DNA from: Anoxybacteroides voinovskiense
GTDB lineage: Bacteria > Bacillota > Bacilli > Bacillales > Anoxybacillaceae
NCBI RefSeq assembly: GCF_014196205.1
Contig: NZ_JACIDE010000006.1
Coordinates: 35,694 to 99,693 of the forward strand
Length of the DNA stretch: 64,000 nt
Direction: 5' to 3'
A model generated the notes under the pieces. It did not search any database, was not told the DNA's origin, and saw only the letters and a list, made by a program, of their open reading frames with translations. Of this stretch, positions 18,973-28,711 are shown piece after piece; position 1 is the stretch's first letter; each line of letters starts with the position of its first letter. The position numbers and the translations under genes are program-made.

Positions 18973-19015
18973 TGTGATAAAATTCACAAACATAAAAATG
19001 ATTCAATAATAAAAT
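18973..19015 (+). promoter_or_regulatory. Fnr-type promoter of nirBD
   Basis: A second perfect TGTGA-N6-TCACA box (18973-18988) is followed by TAAAAT at 19010-19015. This places the box at about -41.5 from the expected start near 19022. The six-base gap distinguishes it from the seven-base TnrA site. Fnr induces nitrite-reductase genes in low oxygen in other bacilli. Confidence 0.65.
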
Positions 19016-19078
19016 AAAACTAGCGAATCTGTAGATATTTATATGTGAATTATTGAGCAAATAAGGAGTGTTTCAACG

Positions 19079-21499
19079 ATGCAGAAGCGAAAACTAGTAA
19101 TGATCGGAAACGGAATGGCAGGGGTACGGACGATTGAAGAACTAGTAAAAATTGCTCCAGATGCGTTTGATATTACCATTTTCGGAAAAGAGCCGTATCC
19201 AAACTATAACCGCATTCAATTATCCACGATTTTGCAAGGGGAAATGTCGTTTTCTGATATCATTATGAACGATTGGGATTGGTATGAAAGCAATCATATT
19301 CAATTATATGCCGGTGACCAAGTGGTGCGGGTCGATACGAAAGAAAAAATCGTTTACTCAGAGTCTGGTCGAGCGGTGCCATATGATGAACTTATTTTCG
19401 CGACTGGCTCGCTTCCGCTTATGTTGCCGATTCCAGGCATCAATAAACAAGGCGTAATCGGGTTTCGCGATATTCACGATTGCGAAATGATGATGCAAGC
19501 AGCCAAACAATATAAAAAAGCAGCAGTCATCGGGGCAGGGTTGCTCGGGTTAGAAGCGGCAAGCGGGTTAGTGCATCTTGGTATGGACGTTCATGTCGTA
19601 CATTTGTTTGGACATATTATGGAAAAGCAATTAGATGAAACAGCTGCTCGTTTATTACAGCGTGAACTAGAAGCGCAAGGCATGAACTTTTTATTAGAAA
19701 AAGAGACAGTAGAAATTCTCGGCGATGATCGCGTTACGGGTCTCCGCTTTAAAGATGGCTCGGAAATTGCGGCAGATTTCGTCGTCATGGCCGCAGGCAT
19801 CGTACCAAATGTGAAATTGGCGAAAGAAAGCGGGTTATTTGTCAATCGCGGCATCGTTGTAAACGATTATTTAGAAACGAGCGTTCCGAACGTGTACGCC
19901 GTCGGAGAGTGCGCAGAACATCGCGAAATTGTATACGGGCTTGTTGCACCGCTTTATGAGCAGGCACAAGTGTTAGCAAAACGACTCGTTGGCATGGTAG
20001 AGAAGGGCTATGAAGGCTCGATTGTCGGCACACAGTTAAAAGTATCTGGCATCGATTTATTTTCTGCAGGAGAGATTTACGAAGCGTACGAAACAAAAGC
20101 GATTAAAGTGCATAACGAATTAGACGGCGTTTATAAAAAAGTATTGATTCGCGACGGCCGCATTGTCGGCATTGTCTTATATGGCGATACGTCCGATAGC
20201 ACCCGCCTATTTCGGATGATGCAGCAAAAACAAGACGTTTCTTCTTTAACAGACATCGCCTTTTTAAAAGAAGGGGGAGCAAAAGAAGAAGACGTTGCGA
20301 TGATGGCGGATGAGGAACTGGTGTGCGGATGTAACGGTGTTACGAAAGGAACGATTGTGCAGGCGATTCAACAAGGGGCATCGACGGTCGAACAAGTCGG
20401 CGGCTGTACGAACGCTGGGCGCTCGTGCGGCAGATGCAAGCCGTTGATTGCGAAAATTTTAGAACATACGCTTGGGGATGCGTTCGCCGGGCAAGCGCAA
20501 AAAGAAACGTTATGTAGCTGTACCGACTTAAACCGCGACGAAGTTGTAGCCGAAATTCAAGCGAAAGGACTAACAACCGTAAAAGAAGTAATGCACGTCT
20601 TAGGCTGGAAAAACGAAGAAGGGTGCTCGAAATGCCGACCAGCGCTGAATTATTACCTTGGCGTCATTTACCCAGAATATCGTGATGACCGCGATTCGCG
20701 GCTTGTGAACGAAAAAATGCACGCCAATATTCAAAAAGACGGCACGTATTCGGTCGTGCCAAGAATGTACGGAGGGGTGACGACACCAGAAGACCTTCGC
20801 CGCATTGCTGATGTCGCGGAAAAATATCGTGTGCCGCTTGTGAAATTAACGGGTGGTCAGCGCATCGCGTTGTTTGGCATTAAAAAAGAAGATTTGCCAA
20901 ACGTATGGGCAGATTTAGGCATGCTTTCGGGCTACGCTTACGGAAAAACGTTACGGACGGTGAAAACGTGCGTTGGTGCTACGTTTTGCCGATATGGAAC
21001 GCAAGATTCGATGCAGCTTGGCATTGAGCTAGAAAAACGGTTTGAGCGGCTTGATACGCCGCACAAAGTAAAAATGGGCGTATCGGCTTGCCCGCGCAAC
21101 TGCGCCGAAGCAGGCGTAAAAGATGTCGGCATTGTAGGGGTCGATGGTGGCTGGGAAATTTATGTCGGGGGAAACGGCGGCACCGATTTACGGGCAGCGG
21201 ATTTATTGTGCACCGTCAAAACAGCGGAAGAAGTGTTCGAGATTGTTGGCGCATATTTGCAATATTACCGCGAAACAGCAAAATATTTAGAACGGACGTC
21301 AAAGTGGCTTGAACGAGTCGGACTTTCTCACGTCAAAGAAGTCGTAGCGGACGAAGAGAAACGCACCGCATTGAACGAACGGCTGCAACGCACGCTTGTT
21401 CGCTATGAAGACCCATGGCGAAAAGTGCTAGAAGACGAACCTCTTCGGCAACATTATTACACGAAACGTTCCATTCCTGTTTCGGTGAAGGAGGATTAA
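19079..21499 (+). CDS. nirB: NAD(P)H nitrite reductase large subunit
   Basis: 806 residues, normal length. The FAD/NAD part is at about 1-400: KLVMIGNGMAGVRTIEEL and KKAAVIGAGLLGLEAASGL are the two dinucleotide loops. A BFD-like 2Fe-2S region follows (CGCNGVTKGTIV ... CTNAGRSCGRC). The sulfite/nitrite reductase domain occupies the last 270 residues, with TCVGATFCRYG and SACPRNCAEAG providing the four Cys for 4Fe-4S and siroheme. The enzyme reduces nitrite to ammonium. It heads the nirB-nirD-sumT operon, so the siroheme precursor enzyme is made together with it. The start is preceded by AAGGAG. Confidence 0.95.
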   Translation: MQKRKLVMIGNGMAGVRTIEELVKIAPDAFDITIFGKEPYPNYNRIQLSTILQGEMSFSDIIMNDWDWYESNHIQLYAGDQVVRVDTKEKIVYSESGRAVPYDELIFATGSLPLMLPIPGINKQGVIGFRDIHDCEMMMQAAKQYKKAAVIGAGLLGLEAASGLVHLGMDVHVVHLFGHIMEKQLDETAARLLQRELEAQGMNFLLEKETVEILGDDRVTGLRFKDGSEIAADFVVMAAGIVPNVKLAKESGLFVNRGIVVNDYLETSVPNVYAVGECAEHREIVYGLVAPLYEQAQVLAKRLVGMVEKGYEGSIVGTQLKVSGIDLFSAGEIYEAYETKAIKVHNELDGVYKKVLIRDGRIVGIVLYGDTSDSTRLFRMMQQKQDVSSLTDIAFLKEGGAKEEDVAMMADEELVCGCNGVTKGTIVQAIQQGASTVEQVGGCTNAGRSCGRCKPLIAKILEHTLGDAFAGQAQKETLCSCTDLNRDEVVAEIQAKGLTTVKEVMHVLGWKNEEGCSKCRPALNYYLGVIYPEYRDDRDSRLVNEKMHANIQKDGTYSVVPRMYGGVTTPEDLRRIADVAEKYRVPLVKLTGGQRIALFGIKKEDLPNVWADLGMLSGYAYGKTLRTVKTCVGATFCRYGTQDSMQLGIELEKRFERLDTPHKVKMGVSACPRNCAEAGVKDVGIVGVDGGWEIYVGGNGGTDLRAADLLCTVKTAEEVFEIVGAYLQYYRETAKYLERTSKWLERVGLSHVKEVVADEEKRTALNERLQRTLVRYEDPWRKVLEDEPLRQHYYTKRSIPVSVKED

Positions 21500-21501
21500 C
21501 G

Positions 21502-21822
21502 ATGCAACAAACTGTCACACGCGTTTTCGTTGCGAAATATTCCGAACTGCCAGAGCGAATCGGTCAAGCAGTGAAAGTTGGAGAGGAAGAAATTGCGCTC
21601 TTTCGCTTAACGAACGGGGACGTACGGGCGATTGAAAACAAAAGCCCACACCCAAAAGGCGGAGTGCTTTCGGAAGGATTGGTTAGCGGAGAATACGTTT
21701 TCTGCCCGCTTTATGATTGGAAAATTTCTTTAATTGACGGGAATGTCCAACCGCCAGATGAAGGAAAAGTGAAAACGTACGCTGTGGAAGTCGATGGCGA
21801 TGACGTATATCTTTTATTATGA
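21502..21822 (+). CDS. nirD: Nitrite reductase small subunit, Rieske-fold
   Basis: 106 residues from the ATG at 21502 behind GGAGG, starting one base after the nirB stop. It has the Rieske ferredoxin fold, but two of four usual ligands are replaced: KSPHPKGG has Ser for Cys, and CPLYDWKI has Tyr for His. NirD proteins commonly lack a functional Rieske cluster, so this fits the family. It forms the complex with NirB in the cytoplasm. Confidence 0.9.
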   Translation: MQQTVTRVFVAKYSELPERIGQAVKVGEEEIALFRLTNGDVRAIENKSPHPKGGVLSEGLVSGEYVFCPLYDWKISLIDGNVQPPDEGKVKTYAVEVDGDDVYLLL

Positions 21823-21837
21823 AAGAAGGAAAAAAGA

Positions 21838-23217
21838 ATGCCTGTAGGAACGGTCTATTTCGTCGGGGCTGGCCCTGGCGATATTGGTCTAATTACGGTG
21901 AAAGGACTGGAACGATTAAAACAAGCCGACGTTGTGTTATATGACCGGCTTGTGAATCCAGAGCTATTAGCTTATACTCGCCCAAATTGTGAAAAAGTAT
22001 ATTGTGGGAAATTGCCAAAACACCACATCTTACGGCAGGAACAAATTAATGCGGAACTTGTCGCTAAAGCGAAAGAAGGAAAAACGGTCGTGCGGCTAAA
22101 AGGCGGGGATCCTGGCGTATTTGGTCGCGTCGGGGAAGAAGCGGCTGAACTTGCAAAACACGGCATCCCGTTTGAAATCGTTCCTGGCATTACGTCCGGC
22201 ATCGCCGCACCACTTTATGCTGGCATCCCGGTGACGCATCGAGAATATGGCCATTCGTTCGCTCTTGTGTCTGCGCACGGAAAAGCAACGGAACCACAAG
22301 TCGATTGGGCGTCGCTAGCGAAAATGGATACGATTGCGTTTTATATGGGGGTTGCTAATCTCCCGCTGATTTGCGACCAGTTGCTAGCGCACGGAAAGCG
22401 AAATGATACGCCGGTCATTTTAATTCGATGGGGAACGATGGGACGGCAACAGACGCTCGAAGGAACGCTTGAAACGATTGCCAAAAAAGCAGAGGAAGCG
22501 GCGTTTTCCAATCCGGCGATTACGCTTGTCGGCGACGTCGTCGCATTGCGAAAAACGACGAATTGGTTTGAGAAAAAGCGATTGTTTGGGCAGCAAATTT
22601 TACTTGCGAGCGATGGGACAGAAACCGAATTTGCTCAAACGTTGCGGGCAGAAGGAGCGGACGTGTTCGAATTTCCGAAATGGAAGCTAGTAAAAAAAGA
22701 AATCGCTCACTATGTGTTTACTAACCTTTCTTCTTACGAACAGATTGTTTTTGTTTCGAGTGAGAGTGTCCATTTCTTTTTCGCCGCGCTTCGTTCAGAA
22801 AAAATAGATGTCCGGACGATAAAAGCGGAGCTGTACGCTCGCACACCTAGCGCTAAACGAGCGCTAGAAGAGCGGGGATTTTGCGTAAGCGACGGACAGC
22901 AAAAGGGAAAAACGTTAGTTGTTGGAGAAGAAGCTGTTGAAAACGAAGAGTGGTGTTTGACGCACGAAGTAAAACAAGAGGAAACGAGCCAGCTGTTATG
23001 GGAACGGATGAAAGAAGAGGCAGACGTTCGTACGGTCATTTTTCCAACAGTCGCTTCCGTTCATCGTTTGCTTGCAATGAGCGACAAAGCATGGCTCAAA
23101 GAGCGGACGATTCTTTGTTTCGACGACGAAACGAAAGAAGTAGCGCGAACGTACGGGGTATTTGCTCGTTGTATCGAAAAAGAAACACTAATCGATTATT
23201 TAGCGAGGGAGCGTTAA
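21838..23217 (+). CDS. Uroporphyrinogen-III C-methyltransferase fused to HemD-like domain
   Basis: 459 residues. Residues 1-245 are a complete SUMT: VYFVGAGPGDIGLITVKGLE, VVRLKGGDPGVFGR and PGITSGIAAPLYAGIPVTHRE are its three SAM-site motifs. Residues about 250-459 resemble a uroporphyrinogen-III synthase (HemD) domain, weakly conserved. SUMT makes precorrin-2 for siroheme, the prosthetic group of NirB, and the B. subtilis counterpart is NasF. The start follows AAGGAAAAAAG 16 bases after nirD. A second, single-domain SUMT lies at 51593-52357 in the sulfate operon. Confidence 0.9.
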   Translation: MPVGTVYFVGAGPGDIGLITVKGLERLKQADVVLYDRLVNPELLAYTRPNCEKVYCGKLPKHHILRQEQINAELVAKAKEGKTVVRLKGGDPGVFGRVGEEAAELAKHGIPFEIVPGITSGIAAPLYAGIPVTHREYGHSFALVSAHGKATEPQVDWASLAKMDTIAFYMGVANLPLICDQLLAHGKRNDTPVILIRWGTMGRQQTLEGTLETIAKKAEEAAFSNPAITLVGDVVALRKTTNWFEKKRLFGQQILLASDGTETEFAQTLRAEGADVFEFPKWKLVKKEIAHYVFTNLSSYEQIVFVSSESVHFFFAALRSEKIDVRTIKAELYARTPSAKRALEERGFCVSDGQQKGKTLVVGEEAVENEEWCLTHEVKQEETSQLLWERMKEEADVRTVIFPTVASVHRLLAMSDKAWLKERTILCFDDETKEVARTYGVFARCIEKETLIDYLARER

Positions 23218-23226
23218 CGCTCCCTC
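23205..23226. terminator. Perfect hairpin at the end of the nir operon
   Basis: GAGGGAGCGTT and AACGCTCCCTC form a perfect 22-base palindrome overlapping the stop codon region. There is no T-run after it, so it may stabilise the 3' end or work weakly as a terminator. Confidence 0.5.
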
Positions 23227-23268
23227 TACTAGTTGAATCGACAATCCCCGCTTATGAGATGAGGAGAG

Positions 23269-25779
23269 TTACACATTGACGCGCTGTTGCAAAAGCGGGA
23301 AAAGCTGTCCAAACGGAACCGGCGGGCTAAATAAATAGCCTTGTACGCGGTCGCAGCGATGTTTGTTTAAAAAGGAAAGATGTTCTGTGCTTTCGACCCC
23401 TTCGGCGACAATTTGCAACCCTAAACTATGCCCGAGCGTAATGACGGCAGCGGTCAAGCGGGCGGTAGCGTCATGATTTATCACATCGAATATGAATGAT
23501 TTATCAATTTTTAATGTATCAATCGTAAATTGTTTTAAATAGCCAATCGATGAATAGCCGCTACCGAAATCATCAATGGCAATGCGAAAGCCTAGTTGTT
23601 TTAACGCTTGAATTGTACGAATGACATGTTCATCGTCGCTAAGAGCAATCGTTTCAGTAATTTCCAATTCGATATTGTGTGGATGAACATGTATGTCATG
23701 AAGCAACTGTTGAACAAATGATAAAAAGTGTTCGTGTTGTAGCTGTTTAAGTGATAAATTAACGCTCATGTATAAATCGGTAAACCCGCTATGCTGCAAT
23801 TCGCTCAAATGCTCGCAAGCTGTTCGCAGCACATATTCGCCGATAGGAACGATGAGCCCGTTTTCTTCCGCGATCGGAATAAATTCGCTTGGGGAAATGA
23901 ACCCGATGTCTGGGTGGTGCCAGCGCACTAACGCTTCTAATCCGACCGTTTTTTTCAACGATGTATCAACGATTGGTTGGTAATACAACGCAATTTCTTT
24001 CTGCTCCAGTGCCGTATGCAAAAGACGTTCGATTAATAAGTTTCTTGCCCGCCGCTGTTCTAGCTGTTTCGTATAGCGCAAAAACTGATTTTTTCCTTTC
24101 TTTTTTGCTTCGTACATTGCCATATCGGCATGTAAAATTAAATCCATTTCCGTTTCTCCATCGTCAGGGTACAAACAGATGCCGATACTTGTAGTGACAA
24201 ATAGTTCTTTTCCTTCGATTACAATTGGTTTAGATAATGCTTGAATCGTTTGTTCTGCAACCGTTTCCGCACTGATGGAGTGCACCGGAAAGACAATGGC
24301 AAATTCATCACCGCCTAGACGCGATACGAATTGGTGCGGGTGAATGGAAGCAAGCCGGTTTGCTACTTGTTGCAACAACAAATCACCGACAACATGTCCA
24401 AACGAGTCGTTGACGTTTTTAAAGTTATCTAAATCAAGGTATAAAATTGCGAGTTTTCCGTTCGATTGTTTTGTTTTTTCGAGTTCGGTTTTCACGTGCT
24501 CGATAAAGTGATGGCGGTTTGGCAATCCTGTAAGGGCGTCATGATAAGCTTGGTATTTGATTTTTTCGTGGTATTGTTTTCGTTCTGTAATATCTTGAAT
24601 GGCAACGACTACCCCGACAAGTTCCCCGTCTTCGACCATCGGAGCTGCGACATAGGAAACAGGTAACATCGTGCTGTCTTTTCGAATAAAATAATCTTCT
24701 TCGACGCGGACGGTTTGTTTTGTTTCTACCGTGTTCCGAATCGGGCATTCTTCTGCTGGGAACGGACTCCCATCGATTTTTCGATAATGGATTTTTTCAT
24801 GCATGTTTTGCCCGAGTAATTCTTCTTTTTGGTAGCCAAGTAAACGCACCGCTTCCTCATTTAAAAACACCGCTTTTTGTTCACGATTTAATACGACGAC
24901 TCCTTCTCCAAGCGATGCAGTAATCGCTCGTAAACGCCGCTCGCTTTGTTGCAACGCTTTTTCGGCTTGCTGTCTTGCTTCAAACGGCTCTTGAATCGTT
25001 GCGATATAAATGCCTTTCATAAAATAAACGTAACCGGCAACTTTATAAATATGGCCAAGCAAGTTTTGCAAATCGTATACGCTTTTATATAATGTAAACG
25101 CAAGTTCGCTAAACAATAAAAAGGCGAATGCCACCATTAAGTCAAGCGCCGAAGGTTTTTTATGCTTTCGGTAAGAAAGAAAGAGCGAAAGAATCGTCGC
25201 TGCTTTTAAGAAGCAGACGAAATATTCAAGCTGATTTTTCAACGTGGTCGTTCCTACCCCTTCAATGACAAGGAGTGGCAGTTGTTGCTCGTAGCGAACG
25301 ACAACAAAGGAAAGAATCGTTACATAAAAGAGCGCGACAATTGCTACACCCCCTTTTTCGTACCGCTTGACCGGTTTGTCTGGAAATAAAAGAACAGCAA
25401 ATAGCAAAACTGCTTGCGTAAGACGTGCGGTAATCCAAAACCATGTCGCTTTTTGTGTGGAGCTTTCGGTGACAATTAGTCCAGGCATTCCTTGATACGA
25501 AAGGGTATGCAACAAGTCAATGAGTCCGATGGCGAGAAACGTCCCAGAAATCCAAAGCCGATGGCGCGATAAATGTTGCGGAAAAAGCATTAGCCCTTGA
25601 ATCGCGATGGCGAACGAAACTGTAATACTAAAAAACTCTAAAATCGTATGCACCGTCAAATAATGCTCGCCGTGCGGAACGACGTACAGTTTATCGCGAA
25701 AAACGTATGCAGCAACAAAGACGAAAAACGCCCCAATGACTAGCCATATGCTTTTTCTCTCTTTTTCTGTTAGCATCAT
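23269..25779 (-). CDS. Membrane c-di-GMP enzyme: MASE3-PAS-GGDEF-EAL
   Basis: 836 residues. About seven N-terminal membrane helices form a MASE3-type sensor (HTILEFFSITVSFAIAI, IGLIDLLHTLSYQGMPG). A PAS domain lies at about 285-405, ending DITERKQ. The GGDEF domain (about 410-570) has an intact RLGGDEFAIVF active site. The EAL domain (about 585-830) has LEALVRWHHP, EITETIALSDD and IDDFGSGYSSIGYL, all expected for an active phosphodiesterase. It can in principle both make and degrade c-di-GMP, and the direction cannot be read from sequence. The c-di-GMP riboswitch and Tad operon lie 3 kb away. It is a single-gene unit. Confidence 0.93.
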   Translation of the reverse strand: MMLTEKERKSIWLVIGAFFVFVAAYVFRDKLYVVPHGEHYLTVHTILEFFSITVSFAIAIQGLMLFPQHLSRHRLWISGTFLAIGLIDLLHTLSYQGMPGLIVTESSTQKATWFWITARLTQAVLLFAVLLFPDKPVKRYEKGGVAIVALFYVTILSFVVVRYEQQLPLLVIEGVGTTTLKNQLEYFVCFLKAATILSLFLSYRKHKKPSALDLMVAFAFLLFSELAFTLYKSVYDLQNLLGHIYKVAGYVYFMKGIYIATIQEPFEARQQAEKALQQSERRLRAITASLGEGVVVLNREQKAVFLNEEAVRLLGYQKEELLGQNMHEKIHYRKIDGSPFPAEECPIRNTVETKQTVRVEEDYFIRKDSTMLPVSYVAAPMVEDGELVGVVVAIQDITERKQYHEKIKYQAYHDALTGLPNRHHFIEHVKTELEKTKQSNGKLAILYLDLDNFKNVNDSFGHVVGDLLLQQVANRLASIHPHQFVSRLGGDEFAIVFPVHSISAETVAEQTIQALSKPIVIEGKELFVTTSIGICLYPDDGETEMDLILHADMAMYEAKKKGKNQFLRYTKQLEQRRARNLLIERLLHTALEQKEIALYYQPIVDTSLKKTVGLEALVRWHHPDIGFISPSEFIPIAEENGLIVPIGEYVLRTACEHLSELQHSGFTDLYMSVNLSLKQLQHEHFLSFVQQLLHDIHVHPHNIELEITETIALSDDEHVIRTIQALKQLGFRIAIDDFGSGYSSIGYLKQFTIDTLKIDKSFIFDVINHDATARLTAAVITLGHSLGLQIVAEGVESTEHLSFLNKHRCDRVQGYLFSPPVPFGQLFPLLQQRVNV

Positions 25780-25948
25780 CGTTCACATCCTTATATCCCC
25801 CAAAGATTTTTACATATATCATATAACAAAATTGGATAAATGGTATAACATATTTGTGGAAATATGATGAAAATAAGTAGAACGCCGATAAAATTTAGTT
25901 TTGCATAATTATTAATAGTGTATGTATATTTACTTACATAAGCAATAG

Positions 25949-25977
25949 AAAACCTCTTGCTCGATAGGAACAAGAGG
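25949..25977 (-). terminator. Terminator of the SPFH/ribbon-helix-helix operon
   Basis: On the minus strand CCTCTTG and CAAGAGG form a stem followed by GTTTTCT, directly after the stop codon at 25978. Confidence 0.75.
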
Positions 25978-26157
25978 CTAAGAGGATTCGTTTGCTTTCG
26001 TGCCGTCTTTTTTTAGCCGACCTTCTTTGCGGGCGGCTTCGCGCAACAAAAATTCGATATGGGCGTTGACGCTGCGGAACTCGTCTTGCGCCCAGCGGGC
26101 AATGACTTCGTATAATGCAGGGTCAATTCGCAACGGAAAGCTTTTTTTGTTTGTCAT
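25978..26157 (-). CDS. Small Arc/ribbon-helix-helix DNA-binding protein
   Basis: 59 residues from the ATG at 26157 behind GGAG; the longer frame adds four unlikely residues. MTNKKSFPLRIDPALYEVIARWAQDEFRSVNAHIEFLLREA matches the Arc-type fold: a short basic beta strand (FPLRID), then two helices, with SVNAHIEFLLRE being the typical second helix. Arc-like proteins bind DNA as dimers and often autoregulate. It is 15 bases downstream of the SPFH gene, so the two are probably one operon. A 15-base palindrome over the operon promoter (27041-27055) is a candidate target. Confidence 0.75.
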   Translation of the reverse strand: MTNKKSFPLRIDPALYEVIARWAQDEFRSVNAHIEFLLREAARKEGRLKKDGTKANESS

Positions 26158-26172
26158 CGCACTCCACAACCA

Positions 26173-27018
26173 TCAATATAAACTTCCGGTATTAATGACC
26201 GGCTGAGTGGCGCGTTCAGAAACGATCGCCACCATTAAATTATTAACCATATTCGCTTTTCTTTCATCATCTAACTCTAAAATTCCTTCTTTGTCAAGCT
26301 GTTCAATGGCCATTTGCGCCATAGAAACGGCTCCTTCCACGATTTTTTTGCGCGCGGCTAAAATCGCAGATGCTTGCTGGCGCTGAAGCATGGCGCTTGC
26401 AATTTCTGGTGAGTAGGCGAGGTGGCTAAGCCGTGCCTCGACGACTTCTACGCCAGCAACCGTGAGCCGAGCTTGTAGTTCGTTAGCTAAGACGTCTGAA
26501 ATAATATCTGCGTTTCCTCGTAATGTAATTTCATGTCCTTCAAACGTATCGTACGGATATTTCGTAGCAACATGGCGAATCGCTGTTTCGCTTTGAATCG
26601 CGACAAATTTTTCATAATTTTCGACATCAAATACCGCTTTAGCGGAATCGACAACTTTAAAGACGATAACTGCCGCGATTTCAATCGGGTTTCCTTCGAC
26701 GTCGTTCACTTTTAGCGTGCTGCTATTAAAGTTGCGGACGCGGAGAGAAACGGTTTGCCGAATCGTCAGCGGTACGGTCAAAAACAACCCGCTATCGCGA
26801 ATACTTCCTAAATAGCGCCCGAAAAAGGTGACGACTTTTGCTTGGTTCGGTTGAACAATCGTCATTCCTGTAGCTAATAACAACGCAAGTACGACTAAAA
26901 CAGCTGGAAGCACTATCGACATATACTGGACGAATAACAACGCTGCCCAAACTACTAAAAAAATAATGAGCACGACACCAATACCGCCATTGACATACCA
27001 TGCTTTCGTTTCTTTCAT
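26173..27018 (-). CDS. SPFH/Band 7 membrane protein
   Basis: 281 residues. Two N-terminal hydrophobic segments (about 12-33 and 34-52) are followed by an SPFH domain from about 55: [27 protein letters not shown]. There is a helical region with the family pattern [34 protein letters not shown] proteins form oligomeric rings or rafts on membranes and often tether proteases or cell-wall enzymes. The C-terminus ends [10 protein letters not shown]. Pairing with an Arc-like DNA-binding protein is unusual and recorded as a finding. GGAGGAG lies upstream of the ATG. Confidence 0.88.
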   Translation of the reverse strand: MKETKAWYVNGGIGVVLIIFLVVWAALLFVQYMSIVLPAVLVVLALLLATGMTIVQPNQAKVVTFFGRYLGSIRDSGLFLTVPLTIRQTVSLRVRNFNSSTLKVNDVEGNPIEIAAVIVFKVVDSAKAVFDVENYEKFVAIQSETAIRHVATKYPYDTFEGHEITLRGNADIISDVLANELQARLTVAGVEVVEARLSHLAYSPEIASAMLQRQQASAILAARKKIVEGAVSMAQMAIEQLDKEGILELDDERKANMVNNLMVAIVSERATQPVINTGSLY

Positions 27019-27036
27019 CTTTTTCTCCTCCTTCCA

Positions 27037-27055
27037 TATTATATCATAATGATAT
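27037..27055 (-). promoter_or_regulatory. Promoter of the SPFH operon with overlapping palindrome
   Basis: A TATAAT hexamer (minus, 27043-27038) overlaps the perfect palindrome ATATCATAATGATAT at 27041-27055. A bound repressor would block this promoter. The -35 region is weak. The regulator is not identified; the small Arc-like protein of the same operon is a candidate. Confidence 0.5.
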
Positions 27056-27137
27056 CATGTTTTGAAAAAAATGTAAATAATGAAAAGAGGAAAAAGCAAT
27101 GAAATGGTGGAATTAATAGACGAAGGAGATGAGGAAA

Positions 27138-28472
27138 ATGGAACAAATCATTCATGGCAAACGGCTAGAGGAATGGAAAGCGACGTATCCGCTATTCCCT
27201 CGTATTTTAGCGACAGACGAAGTGTTTTGGCACAATCCAAACTACCGACCGTTTGCGGACGTTAGCTACCATCTACCGTTTAGCGAACGTGATGTATTCG
27301 AAGCAGAGGCACGGCTGCGGCGGTTTGCCCCGTTTTTTGCGACCGCTTTTCCGGAAACGAACGGAATCATTGAATCGCCGCTTATCGAAATCGAGCAGGC
27401 ACAGCAGGCAATGGAGGCGATGTTCCGAACACCGATTGTGGGGAAAATGTGGCTTAAGTGCGACAGCCATTTGCCGATTGCTGGTTCGGTAAAAGCAAGA
27501 GGCGGAGTGTACGAAGTATTAGTGCATGCGGAGCAATTGGGATTAGCGAACGGATTGCTTTCGCATGACGACAATTATTCCGTTTTTGCGAGCGAACCAT
27601 TTCGTCAGTTTTTTTCCCGCTTTTCGCTTACCGTCGGTTCGACAGGCAACCTCGGGCTAAGTATCGGCATTATTGGTGCGAAACTCGGGTTTCGTGTCGT
27701 AGTACATATGTCAGCAGAGGCGAAACAGTGGAAAAAAGAGCTGTTACGAAAACACGGTGTCCACGTCATCGAACATTTGGCGGATTACAGTGCGGCAGTC
27801 GAACAAGGAAGAAAGGAAGCGGCGCAAGAGCCGAACAATTATTTTGTCGATGATGAAAATTCTCCGCATTTATTTCTTGGTTACGCAGTCGCAGCGCTGC
27901 GGCTGAAAAAACAGTTAAAAGAAAAAGGAATCGTTGTCGACCGTGACCATCCGCTTTTTGTCTACCTTCCTTGTGGCGTCGGGGGAGCGCCAGGCGGCAT
28001 CACGTTCGGTTTAAAGCTAGTGTTTGGCGATGCAGTCCATTGCTTTTTTGCCGAACCGACCCATGCCCCGTGCATGTTGCTCGGAATGATGACCGGACTT
28101 CACGACCAAATAAGTGTGCAAGATTTCGGGATTGATCATCGAACAGAGGCAGACGGACTTGCGGTCGGGCGACCGTCCCGCTTCGTCGGAAAAACGGTAG
28201 AACAATTAGTAAGAGGCATTTATACTGTCGATGACCAAACGTTGTTTCGATTATTAGCGCTCATGTACGACAATGAACGGCTTTCCTTAGAGCCATCCGC
28301 TCTTGCCGGTGTTTATGGTCCCGTTGCTCTACTTCGACATTCTCCACACTTCGCAGAGACCATGGTCGAAGCGACCCATTTATGCTGGGCTACTGGTGGT
28401 AGTTTTGTGCCTGAGCAAGAGTGGCGAAAGTACTATGAGAAAGGAAAAATGATTATAGGGGGAATGTACTAG
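27138..28472 (+). CDS. dsdA: D-serine dehydratase (D-serine ammonia-lyase)
   Basis: 444 residues from the ATG at 27138, nine bases after AAGGAG; an in-frame ATG at 27129 abuts that site. The PLP lysine lies in [14 protein letters not shown] (about 115-120), and [18 protein letters not shown] plus [17 protein letters not shown] provide the phosphate-binding glycine loops. The N-terminal segment [19 protein letters not shown] is characteristic of DsdA. The enzyme turns D-serine into pyruvate and ammonia, removing a toxic D-amino acid. It is monocistronic. Confidence 0.93.
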   Translation: MEQIIHGKRLEEWKATYPLFPRILATDEVFWHNPNYRPFADVSYHLPFSERDVFEAEARLRRFAPFFATAFPETNGIIESPLIEIEQAQQAMEAMFRTPIVGKMWLKCDSHLPIAGSVKARGGVYEVLVHAEQLGLANGLLSHDDNYSVFASEPFRQFFSRFSLTVGSTGNLGLSIGIIGAKLGFRVVVHMSAEAKQWKKELLRKHGVHVIEHLADYSAAVEQGRKEAAQEPNNYFVDDENSPHLFLGYAVAALRLKKQLKEKGIVVDRDHPLFVYLPCGVGGAPGGITFGLKLVFGDAVHCFFAEPTHAPCMLLGMMTGLHDQISVQDFGIDHRTEADGLAVGRPSRFVGKTVEQLVRGIYTVDDQTLFRLLALMYDNERLSLEPSALAGVYGPVALLRHSPHFAETMVEATHLCWATGGSFVPEQEWRKYYEKGKMIIGGMY

Positions 28473-28590
28473 TTTTCACCATAGAAAAAGAACTTGTTTC
28501 ATGTAAAAAAACAATAATTTATGCAGCACATTTATCAAAAATGTGCCATTTACTTATGTGATAAGCCTTATTTACTACTCCAGAATAAAG

Positions 28591-28636
28591 AAGATAGGAA
28601 AAGGGTTGGAGAGGGAAGGAGCCGCCTATCTTTTAA
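28591..28636 (+). terminator. Probable distal terminator of dsdA
   Basis: AAGATAGG pairs with CCTATCTT around a 26-base purine-rich loop and is followed by TTAAAAA. The long loop makes it a weaker candidate. Confidence 0.45.
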
Positions 28637-28654
28637 AAATAAACATTTTGTCCG

Positions 28655-28683
28655 TTGTTCAAAAATGAAAGCGCTTTTAAGAT
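28655..28683 (+). promoter_or_regulatory. Putative sigma-A promoter with cre-like core, Tad operon
   Basis: TTGTTC and TAAGAT are separated by 17 bases. The spacer and -10 region contain TGAAAGCGCTTTTA (28666-28679), one base off the CcpA consensus. Bound CcpA would occlude this promoter. The start site would fall about 20 bases before the riboswitch P1 stem. Confidence 0.45.
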
Positions 28684-28711
28684 AAAGATAAGAGATCAGT
28701 CGGACAAACCA

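Noticed and set aside
18973-18988. TnrA box instead of Fnr box
   Set aside because: TnrA sites have seven bases between half-sites; both sites here have six and perfect TGTGA/TCACA arms.
23205-23226. Operator palindrome
   Set aside because: It sits at the end of a coding operon with no promoter nearby; a 3'-end hairpin is simpler.
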